Assembly (NCBI GenBank): GCA_004552195.1
Contig: SFPC01000032.1
Span: forward strand, 1 to 21,309
DNA length: 21,309 nucleotides
DNA from: Bacteroidales bacterium
GTDB taxonomy: Bacteria > Bacteroidota > Bacteroidia > Bacteroidales > Bacteroidaceae
Direction of reading: 5' to 3'
Part shown: piece after piece, positions 1 to 5,881 of the stretch
How the letters are laid out: every line of letters begins with the position of its first letter
Numbering within the stretch: the first letter of the stretch is position 1
Notes under the pieces: generated by a model
Seen by the model: only the letters and a program-made list of their open reading frames with translations
Told to the model about the DNA's origin: nothing
The model's database searches: none
Made by a program: the position numbers and the translations under genes

Positions 1-1
1 A

Positions 2-652
2 CAGGAATGGCACGTGAACGAGGTAGAACTGGATTACACTTTTCTTATTTTCCGCGAAGACTTTATGCGCACATTCATTGCTGACAAGTTCTTCGTATAT
101 CGGCTGTTGTATTATTATCAGACTGATACACCGCCCTACTTGTTTGCCGAGCCGGAGGAGCTGACGGAATATATGCGCCTCTTAAAAAAGATAAAACAAG
201 AACTACAACATCCTGTGGTAGACACTTACAACCTCATTGTGTCAGTGCTTTATTATCTACTGGTAATTATCAACCGGGCATACGCTCAAACTTATCGTCT
301 ACCTGTCGCAGTGCCAAAAAACAATTACGCATTCAAATTCAAGGACTTACTCGAAAAACATATCCGAACGACACAGCGCGTTCAAGAATATGCTGATATG
401 CTTCGGGTAAGTCGTATCACCTTGAATAATTCTGTCATGGCGCAATTTGGTGTATCAGCCATTCACTTACTCAAGCAACGTCTTTTGGAAGAGCTGAAAA
501 ATGAGCTACTGTTCTCCAATCTGAATGTGAGCCAACTGGCAGACGAGTTCCACTTTTCTGACCCCAGTCACCTCATGCGTTTTTTCAAAAAAGAAACAGG
601 CAAGACTTTTACCCAATATCTAATGAATTACAAAAGAGGAATATATGAATAG
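2..652 (+). CDS. AraC-family transcriptional regulator, C-terminal part (5' end outside window)
   Basis: The frame is open from the left edge (the codons before the GTG at 14 are sense codons), so the gene very probably begins upstream and only its C-terminal ~216 residues are seen. The last ~100 residues form an AraC/XylS-type double helix-turn-helix. A first helix pair lies around VQEYADMLRVSRITLN, and a second around NVSQLADEFHFSDPSHLMRFFKKETG, followed by the usual TFTQYLMNYKRG end. The preceding residues would be the C-terminal part of a sensory or dimerisation domain, which I cannot assign. Such proteins bind promoter DNA in the cytoplasm, often in response to a small ligand. The target is unknown. 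The gene is visibly AT-richer than the capsule genes to the right. It ends just before a decayed gene remnant. The family call is firm; the ligand and regulon are not. Confidence 0.88.
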   Translation, partial: QEWHVNEVELDYTFLIFREDFMRTFIADKFFVYRLLYYYQTDTPPYLFAEPEELTEYMRLLKKIKQELQHPVVDTYNLIVSVLYYLLVIINRAYAQTYRLPVAVPKNNYAFKFKDLLEKHIRTTQRVQEYADMLRVSRITLNNSVMAQFGVSAIHLLKQRLLEELKNELLFSNLNVSQLADEFHFSDPSHLMRFFKKETGKTFTQYLMNYKRGIYE

Positions 653-828
653 AAATTTCATATTTGGCAAATTTCCACAGGCGACATTCTCCACTACAAG
701 GGTGCGGTCTGCTGCGGAGCGCACCAGCGCGGCGGCACGCATCGCATCCGCATCCCGCTCTCGGGGGGATCCGCGAGTTCCGGGACATCACGCTCTTTGA
801 GATTGATGGGCTGAAAGTCTATTTATAG
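653..828 (+). pseudogene. Frameshifted 3' remnant of an unidentified gene
   Basis: Directly after the AraC stop codon, in the same frame and with no start codon, the DNA reads a protein-like stretch (GDILHYKGAVCCGAHQRGG, then THRIRIPLSGG). At a run of six G (763-768) the sense passes to another frame, which continues GIREFRDITLFEIDGLKVYL and stops at TAG 826-828. The two halves join naturally if one base has been lost at the G run. The remnant therefore lacks its 5' end and carries a -1 frameshift. I do not recognise the family. The higher GC content than the AraC gene suggests a different origin. A sequencing error in the G run could explain the shift but not the missing start. Confidence 0.5.
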
Positions 829-848
829 CGGAAAACTTAACTTATAAG

Positions 849-878
849 TTGTATGATACAAAAGAATCCCTACCTTTG
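849..878 (+). promoter_or_regulatory. Bacteroidetes-type promoter of toxin-antitoxin module 1
   Basis: TACCTTTG at 871-878 matches the Bacteroidetes -7 box TAnnTTTG, and a TTG at 849-851 lies 19 bases upstream where the -33 element is expected. Transcription would begin near 884-888, shortly before the ATG at 897. This rules out the earlier in-frame ATG at 849 as the toxin start, because that codon lies inside the promoter. Confidence 0.6.
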
Positions 879-896
879 CATCAAATAAGACCGACA

Positions 897-1444
897 ATGA
901 CTTTCGATTGCATCACACAAGACAAAAATCTATGGGCTGTCAGGTACGATGGCGATTCAGACAATATACTCTATCGTCTGTTTGACCAGTGGGATGACGC
1001 TGAATGGCTGCGCACATTCTTCAAGGAACATTTCAATGACCTTGTCGGCTATTTTAAGGTGACAAGCATCAACCAAGCGGTTCTTGACACCATGGAAGAC
1101 CGTGATACGTTGGAATGCCTCCTGCTGGACCTCAGCCCGGACGACAACTTGGATGCACTCTTCAAGCCGCTTGAAAATTTCCGCACATCTGAAATGTTGC
1201 TTGGCAAGGAGAAAGCCCGTCCCGGGCGCAAGGAGCGGCATCCGTCCTGGCTTCGCCTTTATGCCATCAAACTGGATAAGGGTATGTATATCTCATCACG
1301 GGAGGTGCTATCAAACTCACCTTCCATATGGACGAAAGGGAACATACACGCCGTGAACTGCAAAATTTGGAAAAAATGAGAGCCTTCTTGATGGAGCAGC
1401 AAGTTTTCGATGCAGACTCCTTCCTTGAAGACCGGCAAGTATAA
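897..1444 (+). pseudogene. Putative type II toxin gene, inactivated by a 2-base insertion
   Basis: From ATG 897 the frame encodes MTFDCITQDKNLWAVRYDG and continues in a pattern I recall from Bacteroidetes toxin-like proteins encoded just before an XRE antitoxin (HigB/RelE-like arrangement; the toxin role rests mainly on this gene order). At 1291-1294 the bases TCTC appear to be a duplicated TC. Before it the frame reads GMYI. After it a different frame reads ITGGAIKLTF, HMDEREHTRRELQNLEK and MRAFLMEQQVFDADSFLED, ending at TAA 1442-1444. Removing two bases gives one continuous protein of about 181 residues. As the DNA stands, translation leaves the frame after about 132 residues and stops at 1377-1379, losing the C-terminal ~50. 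The intact antitoxin starts 17 bases downstream. Confidence 0.72.
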
Positions 1445-1460
1445 CATAAAACCATCCGCT

Positions 1461-1781
1461 ATGAACGAGAAAATTGTAAAGAAACTGGAGCAATTCCCGT
1501 CCGCCACACCCAGTCGCTGGCGCGAAAAGGCGGAAGAAAGAAGGGAAAATGAAGCGTGGCGGCGAGAGTCGCGGCGCATAGCCCTTATGATGCTTGACAG
1601 ACTTGAAGCACTCGGCATGTCGCAAGCCGACCTTGCCGCACGTTTGGGCTGTACACAGCAATATGTATCGCGTATTCTCAAAGGACACGAAAACCTCAGT
1701 CTGAAAACCATCTGCAAAATTGACGATGTGCTCAGATTAGGCATTTGGTCTCCTGCTGAACATGAAGTGTGCCTGGTATAG
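1461..1781 (+). CDS. XRE-family helix-turn-helix antitoxin
   Basis: A 106-residue protein. Residues ~41-93 form a Cro/C1-type helix-turn-helix, with DRLEALGMSQADLAARLGC as helices 1-2 and QQYVSRILKGHENLSLKTI as the recognition helix and following turn. The N-terminal ~40 residues are highly charged and helical (WREKAEERRENEAWRRESRR). I chose ATG 1461 because the earlier in-frame ATG at 1410 lies inside the reconstructed toxin reading frame and adds residues unlike the family. In intact modules such a protein binds and neutralises the toxin encoded just upstream and represses the shared promoter. Here the toxin is frameshifted, so the antitoxin is an orphan that could still repress its own promoter or neutralise related toxins elsewhere. 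A strong terminator follows at 1803-1840. Confidence 0.85.
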   Translation: MNEKIVKKLEQFPSATPSRWREKAEERRENEAWRRESRRIALMMLDRLEALGMSQADLAARLGCTQQYVSRILKGHENLSLKTICKIDDVLRLGIWSPAEHEVCLV

Positions 1782-1802
1782 ATTTCAATCTAACAGACAA
1801 TT

Positions 1803-1840
1803 AAAATCCCGTCCTCCAACTTAGGAAGGCGGGATTTTTT
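1803..1840 (+). terminator. Rho-independent terminator after toxin-antitoxin module 1
   Basis: A 15-bp stem (1803-1817 with 1824-1838) with a single C/A mismatch and one G-T wobble, a 6-base loop and a run of six T at 1835-1840. It ends the antitoxin transcript. A group IIC intron begins only four bases after the T run, which is the known target preference of that intron class. Confidence 0.85.
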
Positions 1841-1948
1841 GTCTGTTCGCCCGACATGGGCATAATCTAATGGGTGAAAGTCCCGAGCGCGCCCCGATAG
1901 CGGGAAGCGCATAGTCCGAGGCAACGGTGTCCACCGCGAGGAGAATCC

Positions 1949-2230
1949 TACTTTCGGCTTGCCGAGATGCGCAACTTTCTAAGGGAAACTGATGAATGGT
2001 TGCGTAGTCGCATACGCATGTGTATATGGAAATGTTGGAAACGAGTGCGGACACGCTTCAAGAACCTACAAAGATGTGGCATCGCCAAATGGCAGGCATG
2101 GCAGTGGGCTAATACCCGAAAAGGCTATTGGCGCACTATCCCACGCTTACGGAATATTACGAGAAAATGCACCCGCGTTAAGAACCGCCGTATGCCGAAC
2201 GGCACGTACGGTGGTGTGAGAGGTCTGTAA
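1949..2230 (+). pseudogene. C-terminal fragment of the group II intron reverse transcriptase/maturase
   Basis: From TAC 1949 the frame reads YFRLAEMRNFLRETDEWL, RSRIRMCIWKCWKRVRTRFK and GIAKWQAWQWANTRKGYWR, which is the maturase-specific/thumb region (GIIM domain) of group II intron proteins. The reverse transcriptase domain is absent: the upstream sequence changes directly into intron domain I. After KGYWR the family pattern is lost in this frame. A shifted frame reads LTEYYEKMHPR and then a stop at TAA 2178-2180, which resembles a normal C-terminus and suggests a further small indel. No functional protein is expected. Confidence 0.78.
2184..2215 (+). other. Group II intron domain V hairpin
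   Basis: A 9-bp lower stem pairs 2184-2192 with 2207-2215. A two-base CG bulge lies at 2205-2206, and the upper stem is TGCC/GGCA with loop GAAC. The catalytic triad position is CGC (2186-2188), with its G paired to T as a wobble. The triad is CGC in class IIC introns and AGC in most others. The loop deviates from the usual GNRA. Confidence 0.72.
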
Positions 2231-2306
2231 ACACGAAAATAGGAGATAAACACCCTATGATTAGTGTTTACCTCCTACTCGATAATAATCCTCAGCTATC
2301 TTTTTC

Positions 2307-3332
2307 TTACAGACGACTTATCAGCAAGTTGTTCGCCTCGTCAATCTGTCGCGTTTGGATGGAGGCGAGGTAGATTTGTGTGGTCGTTTCCGAGTCGTGC
2401 CCCATTGCCCCGCAGATTACGCCGATGGGGATGTGTTCGCTTTGTGCGATGCTGGCCCAGCTGTGTCGGGCCACGTAGAGCGTCAGCGGTGCGGAGAGGT
2501 GGAGCCGGGCCGAGAGGCGTTTGAGGTGGCGGTTGATGTTGCGCGTGCTGTTGCGGTACTGGTTCCGTTCCGTGCCGTCCTCCTTGGTGATCAGGGGCAA
2601 TAGGAATTTCGTCCCCGGCGCGGCATATTTGTCGAAGAGCCGTTGAATTTCCGGTTCCACGAGCACGCGCATCCGCTGGCCCGTCTTGTGCCGCGCGTAG
2701 GCGAGGTAGCCCTGGCTGATGTCTGTCTTGCGCAGAAAGGCCAGGTCGACGGGAGCGATGCCGCGCAGGTAGAATGAGAGAAGGAACATGTCGCGCGCGA
2801 ACTCCATTCGCGGCGCCGCGCGCAGGTCCGCTTCCTTGATGCGCCGGATGTCTGCCATCCCGACGGCACGCTTCGTGGTCTTGTCGATGCCCGTGTACAC
2901 CGCGCGGAAGGGCTGGCGGTCCGGCGTCAGTCCGGCGGCCACCGCCTTGTTGTATAGCGTGCGCACGACGCGCAGGTAGAACGACGAGGAGTTGCGGCAC
3001 AGGCGCTGTTCGCGCAGCCACGTTTCATAGGCCAGTGCGAACTGCAGCGTGATGTCGTCGAAATGCAGGTCGCAGTTCTCGCGGAAGCGCATGAGGCTGC
3101 GCAGGGTCTGGGCATAGTGGGCAGCGGTGGAGAGCCGCCCAGCCTCGCGGAGAAGCGAGATTTGGGCTTGAAAGAAGCGGAAGCAACCGTCCTTCTTGCG
3201 GCGGTACGGTTTGCGGGCCGCGGCGCAGGCGGGGACCGTATGTTTCGCGTTAGCTGTTTGGGAAAGGTCGGCATCTGCGCCCGTTGCGCCTTCGGGCACG
3301 GAAGCGTTGGGGAGGGGGTGGAGGTTTGTCAT
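2307..3332 (-). CDS. Tyrosine recombinase (site-specific integrase/invertase)
   Basis: A 341-residue protein. After a low-complexity N-terminus (~1-45), residues ~46-150 form a SAM-like core-binding domain (FRFFQAQISLLREAGRLSTA). Residues ~155-330 are the catalytic domain, with Arg190 in FYLRGI, Lys216 in HKTGQR, Arg289 in LYVARHSWAS, His312 in MGHDSETTT and the nucleophile Tyr321 in TQIYL. This layout is typical of Bacteroidetes recombinases that either integrate mobile elements or invert promoters and genes; the His of the HxxR box is replaced by Tyr, as I recall is common in that group. It breaks and rejoins DNA through a covalent 3'-phosphotyrosine. It points away from the capsule operon, with inverted-repeat DNA in between, so a role in phase variation is possible but not shown. 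No tRNA or attachment site is visible next to it. Confidence 0.9.
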   Translation of the reverse strand: MTNLHPLPNASVPEGATGADADLSQTANAKHTVPACAAARKPYRRKKDGCFRFFQAQISLLREAGRLSTAAHYAQTLRSLMRFRENCDLHFDDITLQFALAYETWLREQRLCRNSSSFYLRVVRTLYNKAVAAGLTPDRQPFRAVYTGIDKTTKRAVGMADIRRIKEADLRAAPRMEFARDMFLLSFYLRGIAPVDLAFLRKTDISQGYLAYARHKTGQRMRVLVEPEIQRLFDKYAAPGTKFLLPLITKEDGTERNQYRNSTRNINRHLKRLSARLHLSAPLTLYVARHSWASIAQSEHIPIGVICGAMGHDSETTTQIYLASIQTRQIDEANNLLISRL

Positions 3333-3359
3333 CGTTTTGTGCTTGGGTTAGGGAATGCG

Positions 3360-3379
3360 GGACACGCAATGGCGTGTCC
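3360..3379. repeat. Perfect 8-bp inverted repeat upstream of the recombinase
   Basis: GGACACGC (3360-3367) and GCGTGTCC (3372-3379) pair perfectly around a 4-base loop, 28 bases upstream of the recombinase start codon. It could be an operator, a leader hairpin or a recombinase core site. There is no T run, so a terminator is unlikely. Confidence 0.5.
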
Positions 3380-3520
3380 GGAGTAGGCCATAATAGTAAG
3401 GCAAAAATTGTCGCGGTGGAAAGTTTCAGAAAAAATGACTTGGGGGAGGGTAGAGGGGCGTGTGTCAGTCGGGGAAGGAAAATTATTGTGACCTTTTTTA
3501 CTGTATTGTTGGGTTTGCTC

Positions 3521-3528
3521 TATTTTTG
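3521..3528 (+). promoter_or_regulatory. Putative -7 box of toxin-antitoxin module 2
   Basis: TATTTTTG matches the Bacteroidetes -7 consensus TAnnTTTG, 34 bases before the antitoxin ATG. TTG triplets are present upstream (3506-3511), but not at the ideal ~20-base spacing, so only the -7 box is well supported. Confidence 0.45.
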
Positions 3529-3562
3529 CAAGCATAAAACAATCCTTGAATACATTACAGTT

Positions 3563-3739
3563 ATGAGTACAAAAGAAAAAGCATTGGCACTTGGGCAAGA
3601 TCCCGAAGTGATTAAAGACGCAGAAAGAAGAATTGCTGCGTATGAGAAAGAGCATGGCAAACCTATGAGCAAAACTATGCAAGGAGCACTTATGTTAAGA
3701 GGCCTTTTGGAGGTTTACGATAAAACACTCTTGTTATGA
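3563..3739 (+). CDS. Small antitoxin of a VapBC-like (PIN) module
   Basis: A 58-residue charged protein (MSTKEKALALGQDPEVIKDA ... LLEVYDKTLLL). The start ATG 3563 follows a -7 box at 3521-3528. An earlier in-frame extension would run through the promoter and is rejected. The stop TGA overlaps the toxin start as ATGA (3736-3739), the usual coupling of an antitoxin with its PIN toxin. The context, more than any motif, gives the role: it would bind and block the PIN ribonuclease encoded next. No DNA-binding fold is obvious from the sequence. The partner toxin gene is broken, so this gene is probably an orphan. Confidence 0.7.
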   Translation: MSTKEKALALGQDPEVIKDAERRIAAYEKEHGKPMSKTMQGALMLRGLLEVYDKTLLL

Positions 3740-4157
3740 GAATATTGTTGGATACCTGTATTGTTATCTATTCTTATTTTAGATAGGGAGTAATTGAGTC
3801 GTGACGTGGCTGCCATTCTCTCTGACTACGATAACCAGCTCTATGTAAACACAGAAACAGTCAAGGAGTTGATTGTTGCATATAGAAGAAAAGGCGTAGG
3901 GAGAAAATTGTGGAAGAGAGAAGAAGACATCATTGATACGATAAAGAATGATCTGAACATACAAATCCTACCCCATTAAGGAGGAGCATATCCGTACGTA
4001 TTCCAGACTGCAAATCAATGAAGCGCAAGGGCATTATGACCCGAGCGACCACTTGATTATAGCCCATGCCATAACGGAAAGAATGCCACTGGTGTCGAGC
4101 GACCATAAGTTTGATTTTTATATTCGTCAAGGTCTCTCCTATATCAGCAATTTTTGA
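3736..4157 (+). pseudogene. PIN-domain (VapC-like) toxin gene with three lesions
   Basis: Read across frames, the DNA gives a complete PIN-domain protein. It starts MRILLDTCIVIYSYF (first acidic residue, Asp6). After a missing base in the T run near 3775-3780 it continues LDRE, then a stop codon TAA (3790-3792) where the family has an acidic residue, then LSRDVAAILSDYDNQLYVN and VKELIVAYRRKG. An extra C in the CCCC run at 3971-3974 shifts the frame again to KEEHIRTYSRLQINEAQG, YDPSDHLIIAHAITER and PLVSSDHKFDFYI, ending at TGA 4155-4157. The four acidic PIN positions (LLDT, VKEL, DPSDH, SSDH) can all be read, so the family call is good, but no intact product is possible. PIN toxins are Mg-dependent ribonucleases. 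The antitoxin overlapping its start is intact. Confidence 0.82.
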
Positions 4158-4192
4158 CGTTTCTGTTGCCCATCCCTACATGCTCTGTTGCT

Positions 4193-4222
4193 GTCCCGAA
4201 CTATCTCTCCATAGTCCGGGAC
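4193..4222 (+). terminator. Terminator-like hairpin after the PIN pseudogene
   Basis: GTCCCGAACTAT (4193-4204) and ATAGTCCGGGAC (4211-4222) pair at 11 of 12 positions around a 6-base loop. They are followed by TAATTGTTTT. It would end transcription from toxin-antitoxin module 2 and insulate the capsule leader. Confidence 0.65.
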
Positions 4223-4232
4223 TAATTGTTTT

Positions 4233-4347
4233 CTACTCCGCCACCAGTCCTCCCGCCCCCGCCTTTCGTCGCGCCAATCCCGCCGATTGAGATTGCAAAT
4301 CGGGGCTTCGGATTGGTGAAAGGCGGGAGTGAGAGGGGGTGGAGTAG
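4233..4347. repeat. Long nested imperfect inverted repeat
   Basis: Four arm pairs are nested in order: 4233-4239 with 4341-4347 (CTACTCC/GGAGTAG), 4258-4267 with 4318-4327 (CCCGCCTTTC/GAAAGGCGGG), 4274-4280 with 4310-4316 (CCAATCC/GGATTGG) and 4283-4288 with 4298-4303 (CCGATT/AATCGG). Together they would fold into one ~115-base hairpin. There is no convincing ORF and no obvious target duplication at its ends. It may be a miniature repeat element or a structured RNA; I cannot tell which. Confidence 0.65.
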
Positions 4348-4550
4348 GGCGGAAGGGGACTTGTGGGGAGATTATGGAAAATTAACGGAATTGGAAGAAA
4401 TAATATAAATCCGTATAAGCGAAATTGGAGCCGGAAAAGTCTGCTATACGCGATTGGGGGGCGTAAAAACTCTTCAACTCTTCAGCGGATTATCTAAAAC
4501 GGCTGAAAACCAACGGAAAAATGGCTGAATGGTTGGGTCTATTCACTTCT

Positions 4551-4762
4551 TTCAAACCCTTCAGGAGTGAATGGTTTGGGGTGGTTTAACACTTCTTCGC
4601 AGTCATTATAATATATGCAAACAAAAGAGAATATTAGGTAAATTGAAGGCATGGACTGAAGGGTTGAAAGGTCTTGAAGGGTTGAAAAATCAAACCCTTC
4701 AGCCGGAAAGTGCTGACAATCAGTAGGAAGCGCATGGTGCTGAAGGGTTTGAAGGGTTTTTG
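4551..4762. repeat. GAAGGGTT-type repeats in both orientations, flanked by 14-bp inverted arms
   Basis: The motif CTGAAGGGTTTGAA or close variants occurs forward at 4656-4668, 4673-4685 and 4740-4753, and reversed at 4551-4564 and 4690-4702. The copies at 4551-4564 and 4740-4753 are perfect 14-bp inverted repeats separated by 175 bases. The copy at 4690-4702 pairs perfectly over 13 bases with 4740-4752. No gene lies here. The DNA is AT-rich and includes ATTATAATATATG near 4606-4618. Confidence 0.6.
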
Positions 4763-4891
4763 CGGGGTTGAAATTGTGTATAATAAAGGTTTTTTGTTTG
4801 GTCAAATTGCCAATTTCCTGTCAATGCAAAAAATATTTTGTTTCAACCTGCGAAAATCTTCATGGGGGGAGTAAAAATAGAAACCTTATGC

Positions 4892-4899
4892 TAACTTTG
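4892..4899 (+). promoter_or_regulatory. Candidate capsule-operon promoter (-7 box)
   Basis: TAACTTTG fits the Bacteroidetes -7 consensus TAnnTTTG and is the only such match I found on the plus strand in the AT-rich DNA shortly upstream of upxY. No good -33 box is seen ~20 bases upstream. If used, it would give a leader of about 400 bases before the upxY ATG. Confidence 0.45.
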
Positions 4900-4904
4900 C
4901 ACTC

Positions 4905-5305
4905 TGTTTGGCGAAAACGTAAACTAGAAAGTACCGTCCTGTCGTTCCGGCACCTGTAGGGTGTCCGACGTCAGCAGATGGCGAGCTTATGGGAAGCATT
5001 TTGTAGTCCCCCTTCCGAGTCGGGAAGTTACATGCCATTCCAGCGCACCTTTTTCGCCCCATCCGCGCCGCCCTTTGGCGCGCTTCGAATTCAAGGCCCG
5101 GCACGCAGCCAGTGGCCTGCGCACGCTGCTTAGCGTGTCCGATTTCCCCAGTATCGTGGTTATGTTGTATCAGCAACCCATCCACGCATTCTTGTGCAAC
5201 CAACCTGTTGCGTGCGGCGGACTTGCCTCCGCTGCCCTCCCCGAAGAAACGGCGTGCCCCAGAGCGGCCACTGTCTGAAAAGGGGTGTCCACCCGCTTTG
5301 TACTT
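4905..5305 (+). promoter_or_regulatory. Long GC-rich leader of the capsule operon
   Basis: Between the candidate promoter and upxY lie ~400 bases without a convincing gene. Frames that stay open here have no recognisable product. The stretch holds small hairpins, such as CACGCT/AGCGTG at 5122-5137 and CTTCC/GGAAG near 5020-5035. In Bacteroides, UpxY proteins act on the untranslated leader upstream of their own gene to prevent premature termination. By analogy this stretch would be the site of action; that is inference from position. Confidence 0.4.
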
Positions 5306-5881
5306 ATGCACCAGCCCCAGGCAACATCCCCCGCCGACCATGAACGGTGCTGGCACGTGCTCCGGACCACCTATGGCAGGGAGCGCAAGGCCTACGACTT
5401 TATCGTTTCGCAGGGCGGCACGGCCTTCTGCCCCACCGAGCGTGTGGTGCGGCGCGTGCAGGGAAAAATCCACAAGCTCCGCAAGTCGCTCCTGCCCAAT
5501 CTCCTCTTCGTCTACGGCACGCTCTCCGAGGTCGAAACCTTCGTCTTCGACAACGTCAACCTCCCCTTCGTCCGCTTCTACTACCGCTACTTCAGGCAGG
5601 GCGGCGTGCTCTGCAAGGCCCCCGTCGTGGTGCCGCAAGACCAGATGGACAGTTTCCGCATCATCTGCCAGGCCGAAGGCCAGGACGTACGTTTCTCCTT
5701 CCACCAGATAAAGAAGTTCCGCGAAGGCCAGCGCGTCCGTGTCGTGCGCGGCCCCTTTGCCGGCGTGTGCGGCCGCGTGGCCCGCTACAAAGGCCAGCAG
5801 CGCGTGGCCGTGGAGGTCGAAAGCCTCTTCACCGCCATCAGCGCCTACATCCCTGCCCCCTATCTCGAAAGGCTTCCGTAG
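5306..5881 (+). CDS. upxY: UpxY-like NusG-family transcription antiterminator
   Basis: A 191-residue protein. Residues ~14-110 form a NusG N-terminal (NGN) domain (CWHVLRTTYGRERKAYDFI, then HKLRKSLLPNLLFVYGT). Residues ~138-190 form a KOW domain (FREGQRVRVVRGPFAGVCGRV). This is the layout of Bacteroides UpxY proteins, which open capsule loci and bind the elongating RNA polymerase so that it reads through the long operon. I chose ATG 5306; a GTG at 5285 would add seven residues. The gene is the first of the plus-strand capsule locus, after a long leader. A UpxZ gene, which follows upxY in B. fragilis and inhibits other UpxY proteins, is not present. Instead a 65-bp repeat array starts inside the last codons of upxY. 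The family call is strong, and its action on this operon is inferred from location. Confidence 0.9.
   Translation: MHQPQATSPADHERCWHVLRTTYGRERKAYDFIVSQGGTAFCPTERVVRRVQGKIHKLRKSLLPNLLFVYGTLSEVETFVFDNVNLPFVRFYYRYFRQGGVLCKAPVVVPQDQMDSFRIICQAEGQDVRFSFHQIKKFREGQRVRVVRGPFAGVCGRVARYKGQQRVAVEVESLFTAISAYIPAPYLERLP

Larger units (their letters stand above)
1845..2283 (+). mobile_element. Group IIC intron, internally deleted remnant
   Basis: The element starts GTTCGCCC (consensus GTGYG) and contains the domain I landmark GGGTGAAAGTCCC (1870-1882) and the typical AGGCAACGGTGTCCACCGCGAGG segment. It then jumps straight into the last part of the intron-encoded maturase. It ends with a domain V (2184-2215) and a domain VI-like stem followed by CTACTCGAT, so the 3' terminal AT is at 2282-2283. 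The length is 439 bases, whereas intact introns with an ORF are about 1.9 kb. The remainder of domain I, domains II-III and almost the whole reverse transcriptase are missing. The CGC triad in domain V and the position four bases after an intrinsic terminator both point to class IIC. It cannot move or splice on its own. Confidence 0.82.

Noticed and set aside
849..896. Earlier ATG (851) or extended start for the first toxin gene
   Set aside because: The -33/-7 promoter elements (849-878) lie in this stretch, so the transcript begins after it.
1860..2240. The repeat-like GTGAAAGTCC and CGTACGG motifs as a possible riboswitch or tRNA-like RNA
   Set aside because: They match group II intron domain I and domain V landmarks, and maturase codons lie between them, so the intron explains them fully.
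3284..3562. Plus-strand extension of the small antitoxin frame upstream to 3284
   Set aside because: It runs antisense to the recombinase start and through the -7 box at 3521-3528. The ATG at 3563 with the ATGA overlap downstream gives the normal family size.
4961..5278. Open frame of 105 codons in the capsule leader
   Set aside because: The product has no recognisable features and the position matches an untranslated leader. A leader peptide cannot be excluded but is not supported.
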